Shown: piece after piece, positions 10,961 to 24,104 of the stretch
How positions within the stretch are numbered: the first letter of the stretch is position 1
Layout of the letters: every line of letters begins with the position of its first letter
Source of the DNA: Phellopilus nigrolimitatus
Lineage: Eukaryota; Basidiomycota; Agaricomycetes; Hymenochaetales; Hymenochaetaceae
Length of the DNA: 64,000 nt
NCBI GenBank assembly: GCA_021029095.1
Contig: JAJOHG010000031.1
Coordinates: 186,001-250,000 of the forward strand
Direction: 5' to 3'
The notes under the pieces: generated by a model
The model's database searches: none
What the model saw: the letters and a program-made list of their open reading frames with translations, nothing else
What the model was told of the DNA's origin: nothing
Translations under genes and position numbers: made by a program

Positions 10961-11278
10961 CTTACTGTGTTTCTGACTCGTCTCTTTAGATACTTGGTCG
11001 GTCTGTTGGTCTGTTGGTCTGTAGATAGCTAGTTCTGCACTTGTATTTTGTACTTGGTCTTGAATGCAATAATGTCAAATCTACCTCCGAATGTTGTGAT
11101 TATAAATTGCTTGAGTTTCTTATTTCATCTCCGAGTCAAATGAGAACTCGAGCAAAAGAAAGTAGTTAACTATGAGAGCCAGTGGACTATAAAGGGACCT
11201 TTACAGAGCCGACCGGTAGTTGTAGAAAGATTCCGGCTCTCCGAGGCATGTTCAGAGAAGGACAACTACAAGTAGGGA

Positions 11279-12456
11279 GGACAGTCGGGGCACGATATAC
11301 GAGAACATGGGAGGGGTCGCGCGGAGACCATCGAGAAACGGTCATACGCGCTTGCGGCGACGTACACGGACGTCCGACATATTCGCTGGACTGCGCGCTG
11401 TGTGCGATACATCCAAAAGTCAGTAATAGAGAAGAGACTGTTCGCGCGGCCATGGAGAACAAGACGGCGAGAGGACGTCGTCGAGCACGCAATAACCCAA
11501 ACCTGCCGTATTTAGCATTACGGTGTAAACCACAGACGTCTTTGCTGATCGTTGTCCCGAGGGGACCAAATAATGGCGATGGCACGCCGTGGGGCCGCAG
11601 GACTACGCGGACGCGCGGGCAGCTGTACAGGACAGTCGGGGCACGATATACGAGAAACATGGGAGGGGCCGCGCAGAGACCGTCGAGAAACGGTCATACG
11701 CGCTTGCGGCGACGTACACGGACTTCCGACATGTTCGTTGGACTTGCCCGTCCCCTCGCGTGCGCGGTGTGTGCGATACATCCGAAAGTCAGTAATTTTT
11801 TTGATAGAGATGATAAGATAGAGAAGAGACTGTTCGCGCGGCCACGGAGAACAAGACGGCGGGAGGACGTCGTCGAGTTCGCAATAACCCAAACTGGCCG
11901 TATCCTGCTGAGCATTACGGTGTAAATCATTGTCCCAAGGAGACCAAGTAATGGCGATGGCACGCCGTGGGGGCGCAGGACTACGCGGACGTAAGGGCAA
12001 CTGTACAGGACAGTCGGGGCACGATATACGAGAAACATGGAAGGGAGACTGTCGAGAAACGGTCATACGCGCTTGCGGCGACGTACACGGACTTCCGACA
12101 TATTCGTTGGAATGCGCGCTGTGTGCGATACATCCGAAAGCCAGTAATTTGTTTGATAGATAGAGAAGAGACTGTTCGCGCAACCATGGAGAACAAGACA
12201 AGAGGACGTCGTCGAGTTCGCAATAACCCAAACTGGCCGTATCCAGCAATCACAGACGTCTTTGCTGATCATTGTCCCGAGGAGACCAAGTAGAGGCGGT
12301 GACACGCCGTGGCGGCGTTACCTGGTTCGTGTGTGAAGCCACACTGTGCTTGTCAGAACAGCAGCCCGCCAGTGCGACGGAGCGGATGAGATCACGTCCG
12401 ACTTCACGTCCGACTTTAGTTCATGAGGACTACGCGGACGCACGGGCGGCTGTACT
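11279..12456 (+). repeat. 351-bp tandem repeats containing inverted atg13 intron 1, unit 1
   Basis: The word GGACAGTCGGGGCACG recurs at 11279, 11630 and 12008 (351 and 378 bp apart), with an OYE-linked copy at 12457. Each repeat contains, in reverse orientation, about 200-230 bp matching atg13 intron 1 (for example CCACGGCGTGCCAT, GATCAGCAAAGACGTCTG, TGTTCTCCATGGCCGCGCGA). The remaining part, with GCGGCGACGTACACGGAC, resembles an OYE coding segment read in reverse. Confidence 0.85.
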
Positions 12457-12700
12457 GGACAGTCGGGGCACGTATCGCATGCTGCGACGACGCCCGACGC
12501 CCGACGCCCGACGTCTTCCAGATCGCGCGCAGGAAGTCGTTGGACTTGCGCGCGCCCGCTCGCGCATGTAGGCGGCGACCTGGGCGGTGCGTTGTCGGCT
12601 ACGGGCAGCGCGGCGGGCACGCTCGCGCGCTGCGCATAGTCGGCGGGCGCGGACGAGCTGGAAGAGTTTTGAGGGAGCGAGACACGCAGGAACCAGCAAT
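12430..12700 (-). pseudogene. Eroded OYE fragment, unit 1
   Basis: On the minus strand short pieces match the OYE genes: the complement of SNDFLRAIWKT (near 12515-12550), and pieces of the first exon (AQRAS-like and KLFQLVRA near 12650-12680). Large parts are missing between them, so this is a collapsed pseudogene. Its orientation matches OYE copy A. Confidence 0.7.
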
Positions 12701-13197
12701 TTGGAAACGGACGTGATTTGAATAGGGGCGGGACCGGGCTGTCACTTGTCAGACGTCTGCATCTTTACGTGTCGGAGACCCGCACCGAGTCAACCTCTCG
12801 GCCGCGGCGAGGATCCTCGAGTTGCTGTGTAGTAGTATAGCAGAGAATAATTAAAATGCATTGATGGTGCTGTTTGAATGGCGCCAGATTGTGTGCGTCA
12901 ACCGCATTAGAGCGGTGGCGGTGTGTCCAAGAAGCGCGCGCTAGGCGTCACTACTGGAGCTCAAGCTACTCTCTGCTCACCGTCCACGACGACGACGAAC
13001 GACCACTGACGACGGACTCTCGACTAGACTCCTCTTTTCTTATTCTTCATATTCCAGATGTTCTCCTCGGATTAATCTGCCTCTTGCTTTTCTTCTTTCG
13101 CTTTCGGTCTCGCCGTACCACCCACCTTCCAGTCTCCTTGTGCACTCTGAATCGCCGCCGCACACAACACCCGTCGCCACCGCCGTCTGTCGGAAAT

Positions 13198-15121
13198 ATG
13201 CCCCTAGACGCCAGCACGCTTGTGAAGGCGGACCAGATCGCGCACCGCTTCTTTGCCAAGTTTGCGCTCGTCGTCGACAACGCGCGCAACGTCGAGCCGC
13301 GCGAGGACGCAAAGACCGACAAGTGGGTGAGTGCCACGCCGAATTATGTCCGGGCCATGTCGTAATGGCGGGCTTCTACTGTCTGCGCGCTGGGGGCGTT
13401 TCTGTATGTGCGGAGAACGGGCTCGGGATGGACAGCTCCGGGATGTGCAGGTAGCGCCGCCACGGCGTGCCATCGCCATTACTCGGTCACCTCGGGACAA
13501 TGATCAGCAAAGACGTCTGTGATTTACACCATAATGCTGGATACGGCCAGTTTGTGTCATTGCGTGCTCGACGACTTCCTCCCGCCGTCTTGTTCTCCAT
13601 GGCCGCGCGAACAGTCTCTTCTCTATCTTATCATCTCTATCTACCGAATACATTACTAACTACTGTCGTTCTATCAGTTCAACCTCGAGACGCCGGACAC
13701 TGATTCCTACAAGGAGCAGCTTCGACTGTACAGGTCGATATCGCAGCTCGGCGCCTCGCCTCCACCCCTCGAGCTGCAGATATTAATGAGCGTGCCCGAG
13801 CTGACAGACAAACAGGTTCTCGTCCACCACCCGCCCAGCTCGTCACGCGCACGCGTCGACCCCACTCCGACGCACATCCTCCTCGAGAGTTGGACGCTCG
13901 CCTTCATCTCCTCGGGATCCGCGTCCTCGCAATCGAGCGCCTCCAGCAGCAACAGCAGCGGAGGCGGAGCCGGCGAAGTGACGCTCGCGACGGTCTACAA
14001 GCACGCCATGTCTGTGTTCCGCAGCCTGTATACGCTCCTGCGCGTGCTCCCCGCCTGGCGGATCTGTAAGCGTCTGCGCAGGCGCCCGGGCGCGGGCAGC
14101 CGCAATGGGCACCTGGGTGTCGTGCTGCGCGTCCGCGCGAGGGGTGACTCCGGTTCCGAGAACACGCGCATTTTGGGGTTCGGTACGCCTGATGCACGCT
14201 TCCGTTCGTTATATGACTGGTGGTGCTAACGTACGGGTGTGCCGGCCTATAGATACCCCGCTGTCGCCCAGCTCGCCCGCGCTCCCCACTGCGACGCACG
14301 CCTTCGAACCCGTCACGCACCCGATGGGCGTCTTCGCACTCGCCGTCACGTACCTCGCCGCACCGCACTTCGAGCTCGATACCGTCGAGGCGCTGCTCTC
14401 CTCGCGCTTCCTCTCGCTCGACGCCGGCCCGGATTTCACGCCGACGCTCGCGCGCAACGCCCAGCGCGAAAGCGTGTCCGGCTCCCCCGGCAGCCTGCCC
14501 GTGCGCACGAGCCTGCCGCGCTCTCCCCCGCAGAGCGTGCCCGGGAACCGCGGCCATGGCCATGGCGCCACCGGCCTCGACCCCGGCGCGGGGCTCGGCT
14601 TGAACCTCGGCGCTGGCACCCCCGCCGTTACGAGCGTTGCGGACAGGTTCATCCTCCCCGTGGGCGGCAGCCACACCTCCAGCGGAAGCCGCGCGTCGCT
14701 CCCGAGCACGAGCCCCCGCGCACGCACCACGGCCCTCCCCGGGCCCATGCAGGTGCAGCGCTCGACGTCCGCGCAGCAGCCCCCGGCGGCAGGCTCGGGC
14801 TCGGCGGGCTCGATCGGCTCATCGTCGCGCCTCTCGCGCGAGGAGGGCCGCGAGGGCGTCTCGTCGATCGCGTCGCGCGTCAGGCGGGAAAGCCTGGGGA
14901 TGGGACGCGGATCGGTGAGCTCTTATTTGTTGTACCCGTTCACTCGTGCTTATCGCGCATTGCAGGACCTCCCCTCTGCGCCGGGCCCGCTTCTCATCCA
15001 CCGACAATCCGCGACCGTGCGGCCCTCGGTGTACAGTAACTCGCCCGGCGGCGTAGATAAATTTGATGTACATAGCCGTGAAAATATACCTTTTCCCTTA
15101 AAACGTGGTCGAAACAGTTGA
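13198..15121 (+). CDS. Truncated Atg13 (HORMA region only), copy 2
   Basis: Same structure as copy 1. Exons 13198-13326, 13678-14182, 14253-14914 and 14966-15121 give 483 residues, with the same two-codon deletion in exon 1 and the same foreign tail after about 15050. Intron 1 is 2 bp longer than in copy 1. Some exon 3 markers differ from copy 1: FILPVGG instead of FVLPVGG, and SRAS encoded with CGC instead of CGG. The reading frame is intact. Confidence 0.75.
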
Positions 15122-15437
15122 ATTCCCAGCAAAACGCCGATGAACATAGCCAAAAAAACATACCGTTTCCCTTAAAAAGTGGTCGAAAAGCATTGGATTC
15201 CCTGATTGAGCAAGCGAAATGCCGGAATTTTGGCTATGATTTTTGCTTTTTTGCAGGGCTACGCTATACACGGCCCGACGGGACCTGTCCCCTGAAGAAC
15301 AGGCCCGCCGCGCGAGCCACTCTGCCGGCTTACGGCCTAAGCAGAGGTTCTACGTAGTTCTAGACACCCCGGCTGTCCGTAGACATAAGCGCGGGAAATA
15401 ATGCCAAAGAAACGATTGGGGAAAGGTGGTGAAATTC

Positions 15438-18176
15438 AACGCCTCATTTGTTCCCCCTGCCCTTCCTTCCAACCGGTCGTCGACGTCGAGATGGGGGGAG
15501 AAAGAGGGAGCTGGGGATTCAACCCGCAGACTCGCAGACTCTTTATACCGCTGGTACGTCGCTTGCAGCGCAGTCTGAAATTACAATTAGCACGCATTCG
15601 AGAAAACGGTGTTTCGTGCTTACCGTGGGGGAGAGGGGCTGGGGGACGGAGTGCGCAGACTCGCAGCACTTTATACCCCCAGCCCGGCGCTTGCTCGAAG
15701 TCGCGCCATCTGTAGAATTATGAATCAGCAAGTGTTCGAGAAAAGACGATTTTAGTGCTTACCACGAATCGCCCGAGTCCTGCATTGGCAAGATTTGCAT
15801 GCCACCACGCAGACGAAGGCTGAGGCGAGGCGGGGTTGCGATCTGCAGATTACCGTGAGCGACAAGATTTGAGAGATAGATATTTAGTACTTACAGCGGA
15901 ATGTGCGCCTGTGCATTGCGTCCCGAATTCATGATTTTCGCTCAAAAGCGCGAAGAGCGGCCACCAGTCGAGTACAGAAGTCGCATCAAGGGTAAAGCGC
16001 TGACCGTGCGCGCATCAATCTCGCGACCAATCGCCTCGGGGATAAATTTCTGCACGAGCTCTTTGAGGTCGCGCGACGACGACGCCTTGTGGGTCATGAT
16101 CTCGAACATCTTCTTGCGGATCTCGCGAACCTGAGGTGGTTTTCTTCACCTGCGTTGGCCGCCGTTTGGTGAAGGCAATGGCGAACAGGTGGAGCAGGTA
16201 GCCGTCAGTCGTTTTCACGTCAACGTGGGCTTCGATGAGAGTTTGCCGCTTGCGCACACGTGAGCGAAGCTTGTCCGAGGTGAAGTCCATGTTTCGAGAA
16301 CTGCAAACAAGTCAGATCAGGTACATTTCGCAATAAAATGCAATCACGTACATGCATGTTCGAAATGACGCTCGCCCGCGTCATTTCTATTGTGTCGGCG
16401 CGTTTCTAGTCCCCGCCAGCGCCACGGTACGCAGGATATGCGCGAAGCGAGTCCCAGTCGGTGAGACGGACTGGAACACACAAGTAAGCAAAGAAGATAC
16501 AAAGACAAAAGGATGTTACTCACTGATTAAACGACATCGAGCGTCAAGCGCGTCGATGACGCGTCGCACACAGACGCCGCTCGGCGGACGGCGATACATA
16601 TATACAACGTTGTTGCATCGCATCCGAGTCCGCAACGAGCATGGCCCGCTCTTCGGACGCGTGTGGATATCTTGACGATGCCCCACCGTATCAGATGAAC
16701 TACAAAGTGAAAGCGGGGTCAATGAATGTAAGCACAGAGAATAAAGAATAGTATAATACCTTTTTTCACCTTCCCCTTGCCATTGCTTGCATCCTCCGTC
16801 GCTCCAATGACACGGCGCGATGGAGTGCGTGCGTGCAACAGGAAGCGGCAGGCAAAAGAAGATTAAACCGTACACTGATATAAATTAGACTTAATGGATA
16901 ATAGATCAGAATGAAGTAGAACTCACCATCTGTCCGATCGTATCGAAGCCGCTCACCCGGCTTCGATACATATATATATTGCCCTGCACTTGAGCTTGAT
17001 GGCTTTGCACTCCAGTACATTCGCGGCCGAAGTTGAGTCGACCTGCGCCATCGCGTACTCGACGGACAAGTCGTTCTGATGATTTGCTAACGAAGTAGTC
17101 GTAGTCGAGCAGCGTGTGCACGAGTGGGCGGGCCGTGTCGGCCTTGCGAATCGAGCACACGGATATATATTTGTAGCAAATGAAGAGCTCGGCCGGCGGC
17201 CACGTCATTTTCACAATGTAGAGTGGGTCGCCTCGCCGGCGGGCCTCGACCTGATGAAAAAAGACGATTAGCTTTTTTTTTTTTTGATATATAAGAACAG
17301 ATATTACATACCTTGCTGCATAACAATCTCACATCATTCCAGAATCGCTCGCTAGGCTCTGAAACTCATACAGGGGACTCGGAGTTTGCGAAGTGCATGC
17401 GATGTGTGAAGTGCCGCCATCCTGCGTACTCTGACTGATACATGCGAGGTCGTTCTTGATGCGGACATTGGTGCAGTAGACCTCAAACTGGCATGTGGGT
17501 GTCTGCTCGCGCTTGAGGAAGGACAGTTCCTGCGTGGTGCCAAAGGGGTCAAATTAGACAGAATACAACATGTATAAAGACAGTTGAACGTACGTTGAGC
17601 TTAATGAAGCGCCACCATCCTGCGTGCTCAGAACAGATGCGATGCTCTCCAGGGCTTGCCTTCGAGCTGGCTTTGACTGACTCAAGCTATCGTACTCGAA
17701 GGAGTGCCGTGAAGTCACCTCGCAGGCGTACCAGAACCCGGCCGTTTTGCCAGTCATTCTGCAAAACCAAGTCAGTAAACAAAAGTAATGAGATATCTAA
17801 TTAATACTTACTTACCTCAGAGACTCATGCCACTCCTTCAAAGCCGATAGGTCATCGAGACCTGCGGGAAGCGGCACCGTACGTGCTTCTACTTGCGGTG
17901 ACGAGCAGGTCATGTATCGAGCGTCACAAAGCCGCAAATGCACCCAATCTTGCAGCGCGTCGTTTCGCAGTGTCCATCAGTACCTTTTAAAACATATGTC
18001 AACGAAAAGAAAAAGGAGAACAGTAAAAAATCAAGTAGCATACCTGAACACTGTAGGAAAGGCGTTGCTCGTGCCGCGTGTGAAGACACGCGTGACACGG
18101 TGACCAGACATTTGCGATCGTCAACCATGGCCATCCTCTGCACTTCGACAACAATTGCGGGCTTGGGGGGCAGCAA
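15438..18176 (-). pseudogene. Minus-strand series of exon-like blocks, unit 2
   Basis: Exact counterpart of the unit 1 series at +8668, with the same splice sites and the same stops. Confidence 0.5.
15918..16300 (-). pseudogene. Fragment of 40S ribosomal protein eS1, unit 2
   Basis: Identical to the unit 1 fragment, including the frameshift after VKKTT and the KLRS-Arg change. Confidence 0.9.
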
Positions 18177-18941
18177 GACGGGATAACACTTTGTCTCTAG
18201 GACCTTCGCTTTATATCTGCTTTCTGTCCTGGGCTTTTCTGGGTGTTTGCGTCTAGCCTCAGTCGGCTAGGTTTCGGCGGCCTTTCCTGGGACTTTCTGG
18301 TTGCTAGTTTCTGCTACGCGGTGCAGCCTAGGCTTTGCGTTCTCTCTGGTGAATAAACTTGCTTTGTTAGGCGTGAATATTGCACACTTGCCGAGGGCTT
18401 CTGTTGCTCATCATCCCTTACGCGTCCTCTCTGATCAGTATACTATGGAACCTTTTCTTGCCGGTCATTTCAAGTCATTGCTTCTTATCTCTGAGCCTTA
18501 TTCCCTTGCACCACACAGTCATCATTTTGAGCCCAAAACTTTCACTTAGAGTCTTTCAAATAACTGAGTCTAAGACCTGAGACTGAAGTTGAGGATTGTT
18601 CTGAGATACCAGCTTTCCACAAGCCCAGGGGATTATCTTGAGGTGGAAGCCGAGGCTACGAAAGAAGTCACAGCTTAGCAAGCTGCATTTCGCGCCCGCC
18701 GCTTCCTAATTCCCTGGCGACGCTTGCCCTCGCTTCTGCCTCCGGGCCGCAGATGACACGACCCTGTTAGTAATGCACATGATAACTTGGTACAACACGA
18801 AGCAACAAGAAATCACATATAAGGTGGCCTCGACGCGCTGCTTTCCCGCATCCCCTCCCCACTCGCTTTCAAGTCACTAACGTTGCTGATGCACTCTCAA
18901 TGTGCCACTCAGTCTGCTCTCTATCTACGCTCCGAGCCCTT

Positions 18942-19466
18942 CCGTGCACGCAGACCCAGGGGGCGCCCCCATAAGTGGTCGTGCACGGCTGAAGATCATT
19001 TTTAGTAATGTAGTACCTTAGTAACTCCCTATCTAGTAGCACTTCTATCGCGAAGATGTGCGAACGTGCGGTAGAGTGAAAATGGGAACCATGAATTGGG
19101 GATTTGGCCAGAGATGTAGTTGGGCCATTGAGTGGTGCATGTGCGCTGGCACGTCGCATAGTGTGTCTTGTCTGTTGAGACAGGGGGAACTCCTTTCTTT
19201 TTCTTTCTTCGCTGCAAAACAGGCAAGTAATCCCTTCTATCTGCGCACCGTTTTCTTACTTTTCTTACTCTAGATTTGGTCCTTCGCTTTCGAAATGGTA
19301 TGTCGCTTCATTTTTGATCTGCTCCTACTGACTTTGTATTCTAGATTCGAGATCACGCTTTTGTCGCCAACACTTGGTTCGATTAGTTTACTGTACTCAT
19401 AGTTTACTTTTTGTATTCTAGCCATTTGTGTGTGCCACCTGGCCAGTGACACACACAAATGGCTAG
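18942..19466. repeat. Two palindromes, unit 2
   Basis: Copies of the nested palindrome (18942-18988) and of the 17-bp-arm inverted repeat (19418-19466) described in unit 1. Confidence 0.85.
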
Positions 19467-19946
19467 CCGTCTCGTCTTTTCTTTTCCTCATTTCATCTTC
19501 GAGATATCGGGAATCCCTGTCCGAACGTAAGTGTGTTATTATGTCCGTTGATTTTACATTGACGTTTGTGTTGTTAACAGACTGTCCGCTTCCGGTCCAA
19601 AAGATAAGTTTTTGATTTGCTGCGTATTCTTACTGTGTTTCTGACTCGTCTCTTTAGATACTTGGTCGGTCTGTTGGTCTGTTGGTCTGTAGATAGCTAG
19701 TTCTGCACTTGTATTTTGTACTTGGTCTTGAATGCAATAATGTCAAATCTACCTCCGAATGTTGTGATTATAAATTGCTTGAGTTTCTTATTTCATCTCC
19801 GAGTCAAATGAGAACTCGAGCAAAAGAAAGTAGTTAACTATGAGAGCCAGTGGACTATAAAGGGACCTTTACAGAGCCGACCGGTAGTTGTAGAAAGATT
19901 CCGGCTCTCCGAGGCATGTTCAGAGAAGGACAACTACAAGTAGGGA

Positions 19947-21123
19947 GGACAGTCGGGGCACGATATACGAGAACATGGGAGGGGTCGCGCGGAGACCATC
20001 GAGAAACGGTCATACGCGCTTGCGGCGACGTACACGGACGTCCGACATATTCGCTGGACTGCGCGCTGTGTGCGATACATCCAAAAGTCAGTAATAGAGA
20101 AGAGACTGTTCGCGCGGCCATGGAGAACAAGACGGCGAGAGGACGTCGTCGAGCACGCAATAACCCAAACCTGCCGTATTTAGCATTACGGTGTAAACCA
20201 CAGACGTCTTTGCTGATCGTTGTCCCGAGGGGACCAAATAATGGCGATGGCACGCCGTGGGGCCGCAGGACTACGCGGACGCGCGGGCAGCTGTACAGGA
20301 CAGTCGGGGCACGATATACGAGAAACATGGGAGGGGCCGCGCAGAGACCGTCGAGAAACGGTCATACGCGCTTGCGGCGACGTACACGGACTTCCGACAT
20401 GTTCGTTGGACTTGCCCGTCCCCTCGCGTGCGCGGTGTGTGCGATACATCCGAAAGTCAGTAATTTTTTGATAGAGATGATAAGATAGAGAAGAGACTGT
20501 TCGCGCGGCCACGGAGAACAAGACGGCGGGAGGACGTCGTCGAGTTCGCAATAACCCAAACTGGCCGTATCCTGCTGAGCATTACGGTGTAAATCATTGT
20601 CCCAAGGAGACCAAGTAATGGCGATGGCACGCCGTGGGGGCGCAGGACTACGCGGACGTAAGGGCAACTGTACAGGACAGTCGGGGCACGATATACGAGA
20701 AACATGGAAGGGAGACTGTCGAGAAACGGTCATACGCGCTTGCGGCGACGTACACGGACTTCCGACATATTCGTTGGAATGCGCGCTGTGTGCGATACAT
20801 CCGAAAGCCAGTAATTTGTTTGATAGATAGAGAAGAGACTGTTCGCGCAACCATGGAGAACAAGACAAGAGGACGTCGTCGAGTTCGCAATAACCCAAAC
20901 TGGCCGTATCCAGCAATCACAGACGTCTTTGCTGATCATTGTCCCGAGGAGACCAAGTAGAGGCGGTGACACGCCGTGGCGGCGTTACCTGGTTCGTGTG
21001 TGAAGCCACACTGTGCTTGTCAGAACAGCAGCCCGCCAGTGCGACGGAGCGGATGAGATCACGTCCGACTTCACGTCCGACTTTAGTTCATGAGGACTAC
21101 GCGGACGCACGGGCGGCTGTACT
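19947..21123 (+). repeat. 351-bp repeats, unit 2
   Basis: Three repeats as in unit 1, starting at 19947, with one base fewer in a T run near 20465 than the unit 1 counterpart near 11800. Confidence 0.85.
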
Positions 21124-21367
21124 GGACAGTCGGGGCACGTATCGCATGCTGCGACGACGCCCGACGCCCGACGCCCGACGTCTTCCAGATCGCGCGCAGG
21201 AAGTCGTTGGACTTGCGCGCGCCCGCTCGCGCATGTAGGCGGCGACCTGGGCGGTGCGTTGTCGGCTACGGGCAGCGCGGCGGGCACGCTCGCGCGCTGC
21301 GCATAGTCGGCGGGCGCGGACGAGCTGGAAGAGTTTTGAGGGAGCGAGACACGCAGGAACCAGCAAT
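21097..21367 (-). pseudogene. Eroded OYE fragment, unit 2
   Basis: Same collapsed OYE pieces as in unit 1. Confidence 0.7.
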
Positions 21368-21864
21368 TTGGAAACGGACGTGATTTGAATAGGGGCGGGA
21401 CCGGGCTGTCACTTGTCAGACGTCTGCATCTTTACGTGTCGGAGACCCGCACCGAGTCAACCTCTCGGCCGCGGCGAGGATCCTCGAGTTGCTGTGTAGT
21501 AGTATAGCAGAGAATAATTAAAATGCATTGATGGTGCTGTTTGAATGGCGCCAGATTGTGTGCGTCAACCGCATTAGAGCGGTGGCGGTGTGTCCAAGAA
21601 GCGCGCGCTAGGCGTCACTACTGGAGCTCAAGCTACTCTCTGCTCACCGTCCACGACGACGACGAACGACCACTGACGACGGACTCTCGACTAGACTCCT
21701 CTTTTCTTATTCTTCATATTCCAGATGTTCTCCTCGGATTAATCTGCCTCTTGCTTTTCTTCTTTCGCTTTCGGTCTCGCCGTACCACCCACCTTCCAGT
21801 CTCCTTGTGCACTCTGAATCGCCGCCGCACACAACACCCGTCGCCACCGCCGTCTGTCGGAAAT

Positions 21865-23788
21865 ATGCCCCTAGACGCCAGCACGCTTGTGAAGGCGGAC
21901 CAGATCGCGCACCGCTTCTTTGCCAAGTTTGCGCTCGTCGTCGACAACGCGCGCAACGTCGAGCCGCGCGAGGACGCAAAGACCGACAAGTGGGTGAGTG
22001 CCACGCCGAATTATGTCCGGGCCATGTCGTAATGGCGGGCTTCTACTGTCTGCGCGCTGGGGGCGTTTCTGTATGTGCGGAGAACGGGCTCGGGATGGAC
22101 AGCTCCGGGATGTGCAGGTAGCGCCGCCACGGCGTGCCATCGCCATTACTCGGTCACCTCGGGACAATGATCAGCAAAGACGTCTGTGATTTACACCATA
22201 ATGCTGGATACGGCCAGTTTGTGTCATTGCGTGCTCGACGACTTCCTCCCGCCGTCTTGTTCTCCATGGCCGCGCGAACAGTCTCTTCTCTATCTTATCA
22301 TCTCTATCTACCGAATACATTACTAACTACTGTCGTTCTATCAGTTCAACCTCGAGACGCCGGACACTGATTCCTACAAGGAGCAGCTTCGACTGTACAG
22401 GTCGATATCGCAGCTCGGCGCCTCGCCTCCACCCCTCGAGCTGCAGATATTAATGAGCGTGCCCGAGCTGACAGACAAACAGGTTCTCGTCCACCACCCG
22501 CCCAGCTCGTCACGCGCACGCGTCGACCCCACTCCGACGCACATCCTCCTCGAGAGTTGGACGCTCGCCTTCATCTCCTCGGGATCCGCGTCCTCGCAAT
22601 CGAGCGCCTCCAGCAGCAACAGCAGCGGAGGCGGAGCCGGCGAAGTGACGCTCGCGACGGTCTACAAGCACGCCATGTCTGTGTTCCGCAGCCTGTATAC
22701 GCTCCTGCGCGTGCTCCCCGCCTGGCGGATCTGTAAGCGTCTGCGCAGGCGCCCGGGCGCGGGCAGCCGCAATGGGCACCTGGGTGTCGTGCTGCGCGTC
22801 CGCGCGAGGGGTGACTCCGGTTCCGAGAACACGCGCATTTTGGGGTTCGGTACGCCTGATGCACGCTTCCGTTCGTTATATGACTGGTGGTGCTAACGTA
22901 CGGGTGTGCCGGCCTATAGATACCCCGCTGTCGCCCAGCTCGCCCGCGCTCCCCACTGCGACGCACGCCTTCGAACCCGTCACGCACCCGATGGGCGTCT
23001 TCGCACTCGCCGTCACGTACCTCGCCGCACCGCACTTCGAGCTCGATACCGTCGAGGCGCTGCTCTCCTCGCGCTTCCTCTCGCTCGACGCCGGCCCGGA
23101 TTTCACGCCGACGCTCGCGCGCAACGCCCAGCGCGAAAGCGTGTCCGGCTCCCCCGGCAGCCTGCCCGTGCGCACGAGCCTGCCGCGCTCTCCCCCGCAG
23201 AGCGTGCCCGGGAACCGCGGCCATGGCCATGGCGCCACCGGCCTCGACCCCGGCGCGGGGCTCGGCTTGAACCTCGGCGCTGGCACCCCCGCCGTTACGA
23301 GCGTTGCGGACAGGTTCATCCTCCCCGTGGGCGGCAGCCACACCTCCAGCGGAAGCCGCGCGTCGCTCCCGAGCACGAGCCCCCGCGCACGCACCACGGC
23401 CCTCCCCGGGCCCATGCAGGTGCAGCGCTCGACGTCCGCGCAGCAGCCCCCGGCGGCAGGCTCGGGCTCGGCGGGCTCGATCGGCTCATCGTCGCGCCTC
23501 TCGCGCGAGGAGGGCCGCGAGGGCGTCTCGTCGATCGCGTCGCGCGTCAGGCGGGAAAGCCTGGGGATGGGACGCGGATCGGTGAGCTCTTATTTGTTGT
23601 ACCCGTTCACTCGTGCTTATCGCGCATTGCAGGACCTCCCCTCTGCGCCGGGCCCGCTTCTCATCCACCGACAATCCGCGACCGTGCGGCCCTCGGTGTA
23701 CAGTAACTCGCCCGGCGGCGTAGATAAATTTGATGTACATAGCCGTGAAAATATACCTTTTCCCTTAAAACGTGGTCGAAACAGTTGA
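21865..23788 (+). CDS. Truncated Atg13 (HORMA region only), copy 3
   Basis: Exons 21865-21993, 22345-22849, 22920-23581 and 23633-23788 give 483 residues, the same protein as copy 2. The foreign tail begins after about 23717. The frame is intact. Confidence 0.75.
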
Positions 23789-24104
23789 ATTCCCAGCAAA
23801 ACGCCGATGAACATAGCCAAAAAAACATACCGTTTCCCTTAAAAAGTGGTCGAAAAGCATTGGATTCCCTGATTGAGCAAGCGAAATGCCGGAATTTTGG
23901 CTATGATTTTTGCTTTTTTGCAGGGCTACGCTATACACGGCCCGACGGGACCTGTCCCCTGAAGAACAGGCCCGCCGCGCGAGCCACTCTGCCGGCTTAC
24001 GGCCTAAGCAGAGGTTCTACGTAGTTCTAGACACCCCGGCTGTCCGTAGACATAAGCGCGGGAAATAATGCCAAAGAAACGATTGGGGAAAGGTGGTGAA
24101 ATTC

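Larger units (their letters stand above)
4091..12754 (+). repeat. Tandem array unit 1 (8664 bp)
   Basis: Unit boundaries are set at the recurring word GTCTGCATCTTTACGTGTCG (4091, 12755, 21422, 29687, 38329). In order, a unit contains: atg13 promoter and exons 1-4', a 63-bp direct repeat, minus-strand exon-like blocks with an eS1 fragment, unassigned sequence, two palindromes, 351-bp repeats, and an OYE remnant. Near its left edge unit 1 matches the terminal copy (GAGACGCTCGAGGTTGCTG) rather than units 2-4 (GAGGATCCTCGAGTTGCTG). Confidence 0.95.
12755..21421 (+). repeat. Tandem array unit 2 (8667 bp)
   Basis: This unit is nearly identical to unit 1 (offset +8666 to +8668) and to unit 3, with few substitutions over 8.6 kb. 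That indicates recent duplication or homogenisation. Its content and order are the same as in unit 1. Confidence 0.95.
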